Assembly (NCBI RefSeq): GCF_003173755.1
Contig: NZ_CP029553.1
Span: forward strand, 6,098,703 to 6,162,702
Direction: 5' to 3'
DNA length: 64,000 nt
From: Methylobacterium terrae
Lineage (GTDB): Bacteria; Pseudomonadota; Alphaproteobacteria; Rhizobiales; Beijerinckiaceae
Shown: piece by piece, positions 18,773-28,185 of the stretch
Position numbering within the stretch: position 1 is the first letter of the stretch
How the letters are laid out: each line of letters begins with the position of its first letter
Made by a program: the position numbers and the translations under genes
The notes under the pieces: model-generated
Databases searched by the model: none
Seen by the model: only the letters and a program-made list of their open reading frames with translations
Told to the model about the DNA's origin: nothing

Positions 18773-19617
18773 TCAGCGCCCGGGCGGCAGCGGCGGCAGG
18801 GCGGCCAAGCCCTGCTCGACCTTGTCGAGGCAGCACTTCTTGAACTTCCTGCCGCTGCCGCAGGGGCACGGATCGTTGCGGCCGACATCGCGGTAGGGAT
18901 TGCGCTCCGGGATCGCGAACCCGTCCTCGTCCAGGTCGAGGCGGTGGTCGTGGGCGCCCTCGCGGGTGTGCTCCAGTGCCGCGACGGGGTCGTCGAGGTA
19001 GCCGATGTTGAGATTGGCGAATCGCGCCCGGCTCTTCGGCCGCAGGCGCGCCTCTTTCATCGTGTCCTGCACCGTCTCCCAGTCGACGAAGATGCCGGTA
19101 TTGCGGCCGTCCTTGCGGGCCGCCGTGAGGCGGGGGACGAGGTCGCCGAAGCCGAGCAGCGCGACCGCGTCCTCCCACCCCTGCCAGGCTTCCTCGTCGG
19201 CACCGCCCAGGCGCTCGGCGTCGAAGCGGACCAGGAAGGCCCGCACGGTCTCGCGGTCGATCTCGCCGTCGGCGGTCAGCAGCGCGAGGGCGTGAAAGAG
19301 CTCCATCCGTGTCAGGCCGTCCGGGACCTCGCCGGCGATGGCGGCGAGCAGGCGGTCGACATCGCCGTCGAAGGTGCTGGCGACGACGCCCGAGAGGGTG
19401 ACCTGGTAATCTTCACCGAGCGACGACGAGATCGCCTCGTCGTCGCGGCGCAGGAGGCGCATCAGCGGGTCGTAGATCCGGCCCTCGCCGCTCGCGGCGA
19501 GGGCGTGCATGCCCCAGAACAGCAGGTTCGACTCAGGCCCGCTCAGCGGCTCGGTGCCCTCCTCGATGCCGGCATCGGCGGCGCGGTGGAGCAGGATGAG
19601 GACCGGCACGGTGATCG
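18773..19617 (-). pseudogene. DUF1186/SEC-C protein, 3' portion (split by IS66 element)
   Basis: This is the larger part (about 280 codons) of a gene interrupted at 19618. It encodes the DUF1186 helical-repeat region ([21 protein letters not shown] onward) and a C-terminal SEC-C zinc motif ([17 protein letters not shown]), the type used by SecA and other proteins for metal and partner binding. Joined in frame to 21070-21177 with one copy of the 8-base duplication removed, the product would have 314 residues. A GTG at 19609 could restart translation of a shortened protein lacking the first 36 residues, so residual function is possible. Intact family function is unknown. Confidence 0.85.
19610..19617. 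repeat. Target-site duplication, left copy
   Basis: The octamer ggtgatcg directly abuts the left end of the IS element and is repeated exactly at 21070-21077. An 8-base duplication is characteristic of the IS66 family. Confidence 0.92.
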
Positions 19618-21069
19618 GTAATTACCCAGGGGGTGTCGGGAGGGCGCGGCTCGGTCGCGGCGGGTTCGTTGGGTCGCCCCCCTTGCCGGAACGCGGTTTG
19701 GCTGATTCGCTGTCGGGATGAGCCGCAGTGACCTCGAGCGCCTGAGCAAGGAGGAACTGATTGAGCTGGTGCTGAAGCTGCACCGGCCCGAGAAGACCTC
19801 ACGCACCTCGTCCAAGCCGCCGGCGAGCGACCGCAAGGAGCGGCGCGAGAAGGCCCGGCCGGGCGGCGCCAAGCCCGGGCACGAGGGCCACAAGCGGGCG
19901 CTGACGCCTGATCCGGATCAGGTCATGGAGCATCGGCCTGCCTCGTGTTCGGCCTGCGGCGAGCCACTGCCCACCGATCTGCCGGCCGAGGTGATCAGCG
20001 TGCATGAGCGGATCGACCTGCCGCTGGTTCGCCCAGCAGTCGAGCAGCACCGGCGCCTGTGCGTGACCTGCCCGGCCTGCCGGACCCGGGTCGCCGCCCC
20101 GCGACCGGCGGGGGCCGACGCGACACCCTTCGGGCCGCGGCTGCACGCGGTGGCGACGTACCTCAAGACCTTCCAGGCGCTGTCCTACGAACGGTTGCAG
20201 GCCGCCCTGTCGGACCTGTTCGGGCTCAGGCTGAGCCAGGGCGGGCTGATGAACGTGCTGCGCCGCGCCCAGGGTTGCTTTGCCGAGGGCCGGGACGCGG
20301 CACTGGCCCGGCTGCGGCAAGCCTCTGTCGTGGCCTCGGACGAGACCGGGGTGCGCATCGAGGGCGCCAACAGCTTCCACTGGGTGTTCCGCTGCGAGGA
20401 CGCGGTGGTGCATCATGCCGCCCCGTCGCGGGCCTCGGCCGTGGTCGGCGAGGTGATGGCCGGGCACCGGCCGGCGGTGTGGCTCTCCGACCGGTACTCG
20501 GCTCAGCAAGGGCACGGCGAGCGTCAGCAGACCTGCCTGGCGCACCTCGCTCGCGACGTGGCCTACGCGGTCGAAGCCGGCAACGACCTGCTCGCGCTGC
20601 GGCTCCAGTGGTGGCTCGACAAGGCCTTCGGGCTGGCCCGGCGCCTGACGGAACTGGCGGCCTCGACCCTGGCGCGCAAGCGGCGCGAGTTGGAGCAGGA
20701 CCTCGATGCCATCCTGAAGGCCCCGGCGACGTACGATCTAGCCCAGGCGATCCGGGCCCGGATGCAGCGAGCGCGCGACCAACTCCTGACCTTCGTGGCC
20801 TTCCCCGGCAAGGTGGAGGTGACGAACAACGCCTGCGAGCGCGACCTGCGGCCGGCGGTGATCCAGCGCAAGGTGACGAACGGCTATCGGGCGATGTGGG
20901 CCGCCAAGGGCGAGGCGGACGTGCGCACCGTCGTCGCCACCGCTGCCCTCAAGACCAAGGCAACCCCCTTCGCCACCCTACTCGCCACCATCACAGCCTG
21001 ATCACCCCCCAACCCGGATACGAGGCGCCGACGAACCCGCATGCCGAAAAATACCCCCTGGGTAATTAC
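19618..21069 (+). mobile_element. IS66-family insertion sequence (single-ORF, ISBst12-like)
   Basis: The element is 1452 bases long and bounded by perfect 17-base terminal inverted repeats, GTAATTACCCAGGGGGT at 19618-19634 and its complement at 21053-21069. It is flanked by the octamer ggtgatcg on both sides. It contains a single large gene for the IS66 transposase and lacks the small tnpA and tnpB genes of typical IS66 elements, which fits the ISBst12-type subgroup. Intact ends, an intact gene and an undiverged target duplication indicate a recent insertion. Confidence 0.93.
19718..21001 (+). CDS. tnpC: IS66 family transposase
   Basis: The 427-residue protein begins with a coiled-coil leader (SRSDLERLSKEELIELVLKL), has a basic linker, and a zinc-finger region with CSACG and CPACR cysteine pairs. 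The DDE-type catalytic core shows Asp in VVASDETGVRIEG, Asp in VWLSDRYSAQQGHG with the following QQTCLAHLARD, and Glu in VTNNACERDLRPA. The C-terminus has the family segment RKVTNGYRAMWAAKGEADVRT. No frameshift or stop interrupts it, so it is probably active. The gene lies within the element from 100 bases after the left end to 68 bases before the right end. Confidence 0.95.
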   Translation: MSRSDLERLSKEELIELVLKLHRPEKTSRTSSKPPASDRKERREKARPGGAKPGHEGHKRALTPDPDQVMEHRPASCSACGEPLPTDLPAEVISVHERIDLPLVRPAVEQHRRLCVTCPACRTRVAAPRPAGADATPFGPRLHAVATYLKTFQALSYERLQAALSDLFGLRLSQGGLMNVLRRAQGCFAEGRDAALARLRQASVVASDETGVRIEGANSFHWVFRCEDAVVHHAAPSRASAVVGEVMAGHRPAVWLSDRYSAQQGHGERQQTCLAHLARDVAYAVEAGNDLLALRLQWWLDKAFGLARRLTELAASTLARKRRELEQDLDAILKAPATYDLAQAIRARMQRARDQLLTFVAFPGKVEVTNNACERDLRPAVIQRKVTNGYRAMWAAKGEADVRTVVATAALKTKATPFATLLATITA

Positions 21070-21077
21070 GGTGATCG
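21070..21077. repeat. Target-site duplication, right copy
   Basis: This is the second exact copy of ggtgatcg, directly abutting the right end of the IS66-type element. Confidence 0.92.
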
Positions 21078-21177
21078 CTTCCGGATCCGCCACGGCCCAT
21101 CGCAGGGCATCCTCCGGCAGGTGGATCGCCGCTGCGAGTTCCTGGACCAGAGCGAGATCGGTCCTGTCGGTGTCCAT
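21070..21177 (-). pseudogene. DUF1186/SEC-C protein, 5' portion (split by IS66 element)
   Basis: The 36-codon fragment begins MDTDRTDLALVQELAAAIHL and ends DPEAIT at the insertion point. The original reading continues exactly as [14 protein letters not shown] in the 3' part at 19609. As it stands, translation from this start runs into the IS66 end and would produce a short chimeric peptide. The gene lies 58 bases downstream of pheT on the same strand. Confidence 0.85.
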
Positions 21178-21235
21178 GTCCGCCTCCTCGCCTCGTCCCG
21201 GCGGCGCCCGTCGCGCCGCCGATTTCTCGTCTCGA

Positions 21236-23659
21236 TCAGCCCCGCAGGGTCGCACCGGTCTTGCGCGTCACCTCGGCGACGATCTTCTGGCTCACCGCCT
21301 CGATCTCGGCGTCGGTGAGGGTGCGGTCGGTCGGCTGGAGCCGCACCGCCACGGCGACGGACTTCTGGTCCTCGCTGACGCCGGCGCCCTCGTAGACGTC
21401 GAACACCTCGACCCCCGTCACGAGGGTGCGTTCGGCGCTTTGCGCCGCCTTCAGGATGTCGCCGGCCGCGACCTTGCGGGAGACCACGAAGGCGAAGTCG
21501 CGGGTGAGCGGCTGGAAGTCGGGCAGGGTCGCCGACGGCTTCATCTTGGTCGGCCGGTGCTTGGGCAGCGGCAGGGCGTCGAGGGTGATCTCGCAGACCA
21601 CCACCGGGCCCTTGATGTCGAGGGCCTTCAGCACCCGCGGATGCAGCTCGCCGAAGAACCCGATCGGGTTGCGCGGCCCGAATTGCAGCGTGCCGGAGCG
21701 GCCGGGATGCAGCCAGTCCGGTCCGCCGGCCACGACCTGGAGGCCGCCGGTCGGCACCCCGAGCGAGGCCAGCAGCGCCAGCGCGTCGGCCTTGGCCTCG
21801 AAGGCGTCGACGGGCTTCGCCGCGCCGTCCCAGTGCCGGCCGGCGCCGCCGTGGCGGGCCGAACCGCGGCGGAGGGCGGTCGCCTTGGTGGTCTGGCCCT
21901 CCGGCTGGTCGGAGGCGAAGCACTGCCCGACCTCGAACAGCGCGACGTCGCCGTATCCGCGGTCGGCGTTGCGCTGCGCGGCGCGGGCGAGGCCCGGCAC
22001 CAGGCTCGGGCGCATGTCCGAGAGGTCGGCGGCGATCGGGTTCGCCAGCGCCAGCTCCGCCTTGCCGCCGCCGAACAAGGTCGCGTCGGGGTGCGCGATG
22101 AACGACCAGGTCACCGCCTCGACGAGGCCGCGCGCCGCGAATTCGCGCTTGGCCTGCCGGGTGCGCTTCTGCATCACCGTCAGCACCGGGCGGATGACGG
22201 TCGCCTCGATCCGCGGCAGGGGCTTCGGCTCGATCCGGTCGAGGCCGGCGATGCGCACGATCTCCTCGACGAGGTCGGCCTTGCCCTCGACGTCGGGCCG
22301 CCAGGACGGGGAGAGCACCTTCGCCCGGTCGCCCGAGCCGGCGACGTGGAAGCCGAGCGACTCCAGCGTGACCTTCATCTCCGGGCGCGGCAGGTCGAGG
22401 CCGGACAGCCGGCGCACCTCGGTCCACGGGAAGTCGATGATCCGGTCGGTGTCCGGCACCTCGCCCGACACGGTGGCCTGGCTCGGGGTGCCGCCGCAGA
22501 GGTCGAGCACCAGCTTCGTCGCGAGGTCCAGGCCCGGCAGGGCGAAGGCCGGATCGACCCCGCGCTCGAACCGGTAGCGGGCATCCGTCACGATGCCGAG
22601 GCGGCGCCCGGTGCGGGCGATGGTGAGCGGGTCCCACAGGGCCGATTCGATCAGCACGTCGGTCGTGCCCTCGTCGCAGCCCGAATGCTCCCCGCCCATG
22701 ATGCCGGCGATCGACTCGACGCCGTTCTCGTCGGCGATGACGATGACGCCATCGTCGAGCCGGTAGGTCCGGCCGTCGAGGGCCAGCACCTCTTCGCCGT
22801 CGCGGGCGCGGCGCACGGTGAGGTCCCCCTTCACCTTGGCGGCGTCGAAGACGTGCAGCGGCCGGCCGCGGTCGAAGGTGACGTAGTTGGTGATGTCGAC
22901 GAGCGCATTGATCGGCCGCAGGCCGATCGCGGCCAGGCGCCGGCGCATCCACTCGGGGGAAGGCCCGTTCCTGACGCCCCGCACCAGCCGCAACCCGAAG
23001 AGCGGGCAGAGATGCGCGTCCTCCGGCGCGAAGTCGCGGGTGACGGCGACCGGGCAAGCCCCCTCCCCCCTGACCGGCGGGAGCTGCTCGCGCTTGAGCG
23101 TGCCGATGCCGGCCGCCGCGAGGTCGCGGGCGATGCCGTGGATGCCGGTGCAGTCGGGCCGGTTCGGCGTCAGGTTGATCTCGATCACCGGATCGTCGAG
23201 GCCGGCGAAGGCCGCGTAGGGCTGGCCGACCGGCGCGGTCTCCGGCAGATCGAGGATGCCGTCATGGTCGTCCGACAGGCCGAGCTCGGAGCCCGAGCAC
23301 AGCATGCCCCGGCTCTCGACGCCGCGGATCACGCCGACCGACAGGGTGATGTTCTTGCCCGGCACGTAGGTGCCGGGAGGGGCGAACACGGTCCTCATGC
23401 CGGCGCGGGCGTTCGGCGCGCCGCAGACCACCTGCACGGGCGCGCCCTCGCCGGTGTCCACGGTGCAGACGCGCAGGCGGTCGGCGTTGGGGTGCTGCTC
23501 GGCGGTGACGACGGCGGCGATGCGATAGGCCGACAGCGCCGCCGCCTTGTCCTCGACGCGCTCGACCTCCAGCCCGATGCGGGTCAGCGTCTCGACGATC
23601 ACGTCGAGGGAGGCGTCGGTGTCGAGGTGGTCCTTGAGCCAGGAGAGGGTGAATTTCAT
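21236..23659 (-). CDS. pheT: Phenylalanyl-tRNA synthetase beta subunit
   Basis: The 807-residue length is normal. In order: an OB-fold tRNA-binding domain ([20 protein letters not shown]), the B3/B4 editing domain with residues around [20 protein letters not shown], the B5 domain, a catalytic-like core ([25 protein letters not shown]), and a C-terminal anticodon-binding domain ([10 protein letters not shown], ending [18 protein letters not shown]). With PheS it forms the alpha2beta2 enzyme that charges tRNA-Phe and edits misacylated Tyr. It is separated from pheS by two small genes on the same strand; spacing from the upstream gene is 19 bases. Confidence 0.97.
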   Translation of the reverse strand: MKFTLSWLKDHLDTDASLDVIVETLTRIGLEVERVEDKAAALSAYRIAAVVTAEQHPNADRLRVCTVDTGEGAPVQVVCGAPNARAGMRTVFAPPGTYVPGKNITLSVGVIRGVESRGMLCSGSELGLSDDHDGILDLPETAPVGQPYAAFAGLDDPVIEINLTPNRPDCTGIHGIARDLAAAGIGTLKREQLPPVRGEGACPVAVTRDFAPEDAHLCPLFGLRLVRGVRNGPSPEWMRRRLAAIGLRPINALVDITNYVTFDRGRPLHVFDAAKVKGDLTVRRARDGEEVLALDGRTYRLDDGVIVIADENGVESIAGIMGGEHSGCDEGTTDVLIESALWDPLTIARTGRRLGIVTDARYRFERGVDPAFALPGLDLATKLVLDLCGGTPSQATVSGEVPDTDRIIDFPWTEVRRLSGLDLPRPEMKVTLESLGFHVAGSGDRAKVLSPSWRPDVEGKADLVEEIVRIAGLDRIEPKPLPRIEATVIRPVLTVMQKRTRQAKREFAARGLVEAVTWSFIAHPDATLFGGGKAELALANPIAADLSDMRPSLVPGLARAAQRNADRGYGDVALFEVGQCFASDQPEGQTTKATALRRGSARHGGAGRHWDGAAKPVDAFEAKADALALLASLGVPTGGLQVVAGGPDWLHPGRSGTLQFGPRNPIGFFGELHPRVLKALDIKGPVVVCEITLDALPLPKHRPTKMKPSATLPDFQPLTRDFAFVVSRKVAAGDILKAAQSAERTLVTGVEVFDVYEGAGVSEDQKSVAVAVRLQPTDRTLTDAEIEAVSQKIVAEVTRKTGATLRG

Positions 23660-23678
23660 CGGGATAAAACCTCTCGGC

Positions 23679-24164
23679 TCAGGCGAGCCGGGCCTTGGTG
23701 ATGAGGAGGACGGCCAGGCGGCGGCACTGGTCGTCGTCGAGGGATTCGAGGTCGGCGATGGTTTTTCGGGCGCGGACGACGGTGCTTCGAGCCTCCGTCA
23801 GGCGGATCTCCAGACTCGGTGAGCTGTAATCTGCCAAGTGGCGAAGGGCCTGCAGTTCGGCGAAGTCGATGCCGATCCCGGCGACGACCGGGCCGAGCTC
23901 GGCCGCCTCGCGTCCGCTCAGCCGCTTCCTGATCTGCCCGTGGTCGAGCAGCCGGTAGACCGGCTCGGTCAACGACGCGTCGCGCCTCCAAAGGCCGAGC
24001 GCCCGCGTGCAGACGAAGCAGATCCCGTGGAAGGCGGCGTAATACGCGCTGCTCACGGCGCGCCGCATCGCAGCCTTTTGCAAGCTGCGGCGCCCGCGCT
24101 GCTCCGCGAGCAGATCGGCGACGGCGAGGAGATCGTACACGAGGGGATTGCCGAGGCGCGGCAT
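23679..24164 (-). CDS. HEPN-like domain protein between pheS and pheT
   Basis: From the ATG that overlaps the upstream stop (TGATG), the protein has 161 residues. The helical body with [19 protein letters not shown] resembles HEPN domains, where such an R-x-A-x3-A-YY-AAFH core is frequent, and the rest is predicted helical ([18 protein letters not shown]). I see no canonical R-x4-6-H ribonuclease motif, so catalytic activity is uncertain. It overlaps the 104-residue gene by one base and is 19 bases from pheT, so all four genes are probably one transcript. HEPN proteins occur in toxin-antitoxin and RNA-cleaving systems; any such role here is inference. Confidence 0.6.
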   Translation of the reverse strand: MPRLGNPLVYDLLAVADLLAEQRGRRSLQKAAMRRAVSSAYYAAFHGICFVCTRALGLWRRDASLTEPVYRLLDHGQIRKRLSGREAAELGPVVAGIGIDFAELQALRHLADYSSPSLEIRLTEARSTVVRARKTIADLESLDDDQCRRLAVLLITKARLA

Positions 24165-24478
24165 CACGCGTTCTCTGTCCCGTCCCACTCGTCCTCGTCG
24201 TCATCTTCGCCGACGAGGTCGTCAGCGTAGATGAGCCGGAGATAGGGGAAGCGCTCCTCCCCCTTATCGAGTAGCGTCATCCGCAGCGCCACCTGGGCGG
24301 CGCTGGACTCCGCCCCGCCGGTCACTCCCGCGCCGGGCTTGAAGTGGGCAGTGAACAGCAACGCCGGATCGTCCCCATGGTCGTAGCCCGCGCGCAGCTC
24401 GGCCCGCTCGTAGCCGGAGGCGGCGAGGTGGCGGGTCAGGACATCGTCGGCGATCGCCAGGATCTCGCTCTCGGTCAT
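24164..24478 (-). CDS. Small acidic protein between pheS and the HEPN-like gene
   Basis: The 104-residue protein starts MTESEILAIADDVLTRHLAA 25 bases after pheS. It contains RAELRAGYDHGDDPALLFTAHF in the middle and a very acidic tail (VGEDDDEDEWDG). It has no recognised nucleotidyltransferase motif, so it does not look like the MNT partner of classical HEPN/MNT pairs. One-base overlap with the HEPN-like gene implies translational coupling and probable partnership. Its composition would suit an antitoxin or RNA-mimic role, but that is speculation. Confidence 0.6.
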   Translation of the reverse strand: MTESEILAIADDVLTRHLAASGYERAELRAGYDHGDDPALLFTAHFKPGAGVTGGAESSAAQVALRMTLLDKGEERFPYLRLIYADDLVGEDDDEDEWDGTENA

Positions 24479-24503
24479 CGGGCGCCTCTCGAGGGCAGGA
24501 GGA

Positions 24504-25586
24504 TCAGCCGGTCAGGCCGCCGACCAGGCTCGGGATGTCGAGGGGCCGGAAGCCGTAATGCTCGAGCCAGCGCACGTCGGCCTCGAAGAACGGGCGCAGG
24601 TCCGGCATGCCGTATTTGAGCATCGCGATCCGGTCGATGCCCATGCCCCAGGCGAAGCCCTGGACGGTGTCCGGGTCGAGGCCGCAATTGCGCAGCACGT
24701 TCGGGTGGACCATCCCGCAGCCGAGGATCTCGAGCCAGTCGTCGCCCTCGCCGAAGCGGATCTCGCCGCCCTTGCGCGAGCACTGGATGTCGACCTCGGC
24801 CGAGGGCTCGGTGAAGGGGAAGAAGGAGGGCCGGAAGCGCATCTTGACGCTGCCGACCTCGAAGAACGCCTTGCAGAACTCCTCCAGGATCCACTTCAGG
24901 TGGGAGATGTTCGCCTGGCGGTCGATCACCAGGCCCTCGACCTGGTGGAACATCGGGGTGTGGGTCTGGTCGGAGTCGTGCCGGTAGGTGCGCCCCGGAC
25001 AGATCACCCGGATCGGCGGCTGGACGTTGCGCATGGTGCGGACCTGCACCGGCGAGGTGTGGGTGCGCAGGAGCTTGCGCTTCCCGTCCCGGTCGGGCCG
25101 CAGGAAGAAGGTGTCGTGCATCTCCCGGGCCGGGTGGCCCTCGGGGAAGTTGAGCGCGGTGAAGTTCAGGTCGTCGGTCTCGACGTCCGGCCCTTCCGCG
25201 ATCGAGAAACCCATGTCGCCGAAGATCGCCGTGATCTCGTCCATCACCTGGGTGATCGGGTGGATGCGCCCGCGGGTCTCCGGACCCTCCCGCACCGGGA
25301 GGGTCACGTCGACCCGCTCTGCGGAGAGCCGCGCGGCGAGCGCGGCCTCGGCGAGAGTCTCGCGCCGGGACTGGATCGCGCCCTGGACCCGGTCGCGCAG
25401 GCCGTTGATCAGCGGGCCCTGCTCCTTGCGCGCCTCGGGGCTCAGGCCTCCCAAGGTCTTCAGCAGCTCGGAGACGGCGCCCTTCTTGCCGAGGGCGGCG
25501 ACGCGCACGCCCTCGAGCGCCGTCTCGTCGGCGGCGCCGGAGACCTGGGCGAGGAGATCGGTTTCGAGGCTGGTGAGATCGGTCAT
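24504..25586 (-). CDS. pheS: Phenylalanyl-tRNA synthetase alpha subunit
   Basis: The 360-residue protein has an N-terminal coiled coil (tRNA-contacting arm) and a class II synthetase core. Motif 2 is visible as [19 protein letters not shown] and motif 3 as [18 protein letters not shown], with the phenylalanine-pocket region [16 protein letters not shown]. The ATG at 25586 gives the usual N-terminus; the frame is open 30 codons further upstream, across the rplT terminator region. It lies downstream of rpmI-rplT on the same strand in the classical order. Confidence 0.97.
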   Translation of the reverse strand: MTDLTSLETDLLAQVSGAADETALEGVRVAALGKKGAVSELLKTLGGLSPEARKEQGPLINGLRDRVQGAIQSRRETLAEAALAARLSAERVDVTLPVREGPETRGRIHPITQVMDEITAIFGDMGFSIAEGPDVETDDLNFTALNFPEGHPAREMHDTFFLRPDRDGKRKLLRTHTSPVQVRTMRNVQPPIRVICPGRTYRHDSDQTHTPMFHQVEGLVIDRQANISHLKWILEEFCKAFFEVGSVKMRFRPSFFPFTEPSAEVDIQCSRKGGEIRFGEGDDWLEILGCGMVHPNVLRNCGLDPDTVQGFAWGMGIDRIAMLKYGMPDLRPFFEADVRWLEHYGFRPLDIPSLVGGLTG

Positions 25587-25673
25587 GGTCTGCTCAATCG
25601 GGGCTTGGGCGATGCCCTGCAACGCGCCGCCCCGCCCCGTCAACCCGGGCGACTGGATACGCCCCTCGCAACG

Positions 25674-25699
25674 CAAAACGGCCCGCGGGGGCGGGCCGT
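25674..25699 (-). terminator. Rho-independent terminator after rpmI-rplT
   Basis: On the minus strand a 9-bp stem (acggcccgc with its complement, loop of four) is followed by TTTTG. It lies about 70 bases past the rplT stop and upstream of pheS, so rpmI-rplT and pheS may be only partly co-transcribed. Confidence 0.7.
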
Positions 25700-25769
25700 G
25701 CTGTCCGGTCGTCGAGGGGAGCCGGAAAGGGTCCGCGGAGGCGGACCCGCATGGAGGCTTGATGGAGGC

Positions 25770-26147
25770 TTACGCGGCCTTCACGAGCTCGGCCGGCAGG
25801 GCCGACTTGGCCTTCTCGACGACGGCGACGAAGGCCGCCGGCTCGTGGATGGCGAGCTCGGAGAGCGCCTTGCGGTCGACCTGCACGCCGGCCTTGGCCA
25901 GGCCGTCGATGAAGCGCGAGTAGGTCAGGCCGTGCGGACGGACCGCGGCGTTGATGCGCTGGATCCACAGGGCGCGGAAGTTGCGCTTCTTGTTCTTACG
26001 ATCGCGGTAGGCATATTGCATGCCCTTCTCGACCGCCTGCTTGGCGATCCGGATCGTATTCTTGCGCCGGCCGTAATAGCCCTTGGCGGCCTTGAAAACC
26101 TTCTTGTGCTTGGCGTGGCTGGTCACGCCGCGTTTGACGCGGGCCAT
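25770..26147 (-). CDS. rplT: 50S ribosomal protein L20
   Basis: The 125-residue basic protein begins [20 protein letters not shown] and contains [20 protein letters not shown] and [21 protein letters not shown], all typical of L20, which binds 23S rRNA early in 50S assembly. Family length is usually 117-120; the C-terminal extension here is short. It follows rpmI by about 65 bases. In several bacteria L20 represses this operon through its leader RNA; a leader of about 125 bases lies upstream of rpmI here. Confidence 0.97.
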   Translation of the reverse strand: MARVKRGVTSHAKHKKVFKAAKGYYGRRKNTIRIAKQAVEKGMQYAYRDRKNKKRNFRALWIQRINAAVRPHGLTYSRFIDGLAKAGVQVDRKALSELAIHEPAAFVAVVEKAKSALPAELVKAA

Positions 26148-26213
26148 GGTGATCTCCTGGGGGTTCTACGAAACAGATCTACGGACGAAGCGTCTTCGGG
26201 TCGAAGCCGGTCC

Positions 26214-26417
26214 TTACCGGGCGTTCGGCAGGAAGTACTTCTTCACGTTGGCGGCGTCGCCCTCGAACAGGGTGGTCGTGCCGCGCAGGTTGCGGATCTG
26301 CTTCGTGGTCCGCTTGATCATGCCGTGGCGCTTGCCGGCCTGGGCGTACATGACCTTGCCGGTCCCGGTGATCTTGAAGCGCTTCTTGGCGCCCGACTTG
26401 GTCTTCAGCTTGGGCAT
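26214..26417 (-). CDS. rpmI: 50S ribosomal protein L35
   Basis: The 67-residue basic protein begins [20 protein letters not shown] and ends [18 protein letters not shown], characteristic of L35. The ATG at 26417 is preceded by a ribosome site (caggagag) at suitable distance; the frame is open far upstream but without support. It heads the rpmI-rplT unit; infC, normally directly upstream in this cluster, is about 4 kb away. Confidence 0.96.
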
Positions 26418-26549
26418 TTTGCTCTCCTGACGCGAACTCCACCGGGGTTCCGCCACGGGCGGGCCCCGACGATCGCGACCGATCGATGGTGTGGAGCGAC
26501 ACGAACCGCCACGGCAGCCCTCACGGCCGGGCGGTTCGGCGAGGCGCGC

Positions 26550-26578
26550 GCTATAGCAGGGACCGGGGCATCGCGCAA
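26550..26578 (-). promoter_or_regulatory. Candidate promoter of rpmI-rplT
   Basis: On the minus strand TTGCGC (26573-26578) and TATAGC (26550-26555) are 17 bases apart. Initiation near 26543 would give a leader of about 125 bases before rpmI, long enough for the L20-type autoregulatory structure known from other bacteria. The -35 resembles that of the ffs promoter in this window. Confidence 0.5.
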
Positions 26579-26766
26579 TCGGCGCATCGCCGGACCGGCC
26601 TCTCCTGTGTGTGACGGGAACAGACGCGGCTTCGCGGTAGCGTTGTGCGCTGCACCGGAACCATAAGCTCGGGTGCGCGGTTTCGTTCATGTCCCGCTCA
26701 GGCCCCATCCTGCTTAAGTCCCTCCAACGTGACCCGCCATCGTTGGGCGTCTCAGGAGAATCCGTC

Positions 26767-27900
26767 GTGCGCATTGCCCAGGTAGCCCCTCTCGCGGAGG
26801 CCGTTCCGCCGAAGTTCTACGGCGGCACCGAGCGTGTCGTCTCCTGGCTCACCGAGGAGCTGGTCCGGCAGGGCCACGACGTCACGCTGTTCGCGAGCGG
26901 CGATTCGGAGACGAGCGCGAAGCTCGTCGCCTGCTGCCCCGAGGGCCTGCGCCTCGCCGGCATCCGCGACCACGTCGCCAGCCACCTCGCCATGCTGTAC
27001 CACCTGCGCCGGCGCGCGGACGAGTTCGACGTCATCCACTTCCACATCGACCTCCTGCAGTACCCGCTGTTCGAGGACCTGAACCACAAGTGCGTCACCA
27101 CCCTGCACGGGCGGCTCGACGTGCCGGACTTCATGCCGGTCTACCGGACCTTCACGGGCATGCCGCTCGTGTCGATCTCCGACCACCAGCGCGGGCCGAT
27201 GCCCGAGAACGCCAACTGGCTCCAGACCATCCATCACGGCCTGCCGGCGGAGAATTGCCGCTTCTCGGCCAAGCCCAAGGATGGCGGCTACCTCGCCTTC
27301 CTCGGCCGCATCTCGCCCGAGAAGCGCCCCGACCGCGCGATCGAGATCGCCAAGGCCTCGGGCGTGAAGCTGAAGATCGCCGCCAAGGTCGACAAGGCCG
27401 ACCAGGAATACTGGGACGAGGTCATCGAGCCGATGACCCATCACCCGCTGGTCGAGTACATCGGCGAGATCAACGAGGACCAGAAGCACGAATTCCTCGG
27501 CAACGCCCTGGCGCTCGCCTTCCCGATCGACTGGCCGGAGCCCTTCGGCCTGGTGATGATCGAGGCGATGTCGGCCGGCACGCCGGTGATCGCGTGGCGC
27601 AACGGCTCAGTGCCAGAGGTCATCAAGGACGGCGTCTCGGGCGTCGTGGTCGACTCGATGGACGAGGCCATTGCGGCGGTCGAGACCTGCAAGGCGATGA
27701 GCCGCGAGGGCGTGCGCCGCTACTTCGAGACCCGCTTCACCGCGAGCGTCATGGCCCGCTCCTACGTCGCCGCCTACGAGTCGCTCCTCGCCGGCGACCT
27801 CGACGCGATCAAGATTCCGGGCCTGACGATCGGCGCCCCCGCCGCCCTCAACGGAGCGGCCAACGGTGCGACGGTGCGCCCGGTGCTCCGCGCGGTCTGA
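26767..27900 (+). CDS. Glycosyltransferase family 4 protein
   Basis: The 377-residue protein starts at a GTG ([20 protein letters not shown]) preceded by the ribosome site caggagaa. The N-terminal half has the acceptor-side glycine-rich loop [19 protein letters not shown] and the C-terminal half the nucleotide-sugar site [20 protein letters not shown] and the E-x7-E motif in [20 protein letters not shown], as in retaining GT4 enzymes. It is followed by a strong terminator and then a glycogen-debranching-type glucosidase on the same strand. This pairing suggests a role in an alpha-glucan, trehalose-like or compatible-solute pathway; donor and acceptor are unknown. Confidence 0.9.
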
Positions 27901-27927
27901 TCCGCGTCACGGTCCCGACGACGACGA

Positions 27928-27959
27928 GGCCCGGTCCCCGCGAGGGGGCCGGGCCTTTT
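27928..27959 (+). terminator. Rho-independent terminator after glycosyltransferase
   Basis: A 12-bp GC-rich stem (ggcccggtcccc with gggg-gccgggcc, loop gcga) is followed by tttt. It lies 27 bases past the glycosyltransferase stop, so the downstream glucosidase gene probably has its own promoter in 27960-28185. Confidence 0.85.
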
Positions 27960-28185
27960 CGCTTGCGCGGTGCCTGCCTGAAATCCGGGCCGAATGCGCG
28001 CCGCACACCCCCTGGCGCCCGCCGCACGATGGCCCACATTCGCTCTAGCGTGGGGCCTGACGCGCGAATCGCCGCGGTCCCGCCCCCCGCTGCCGTCCGG
28101 GCTCCCGCCCGGCGCCCCAAGATCTCGCCTCGATCCCCGTGACGCCCCGCGACCCCTCGCGGAGCGAAGCCCCAAGGAGTCCACC

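Noticed and set aside
21041..23701. 886-codon open frame opposite pheT
   Set aside because: It mirrors the codons of pheT, is low-complexity in residues, and has no ribosome site or domain.
23679..24164. Canonical HEPN ribonuclease motif R-x4-6-H
   Set aside because: No Arg and His at that spacing occur in the expected helix; the only near pairs (RLLDH, RHLAD) have the wrong spacing.
24558..26666. 702-codon open frame opposite pheS, rplT and rpmI
   Set aside because: It runs across three established genes and their gaps on the other strand and lacks any recognisable segment.
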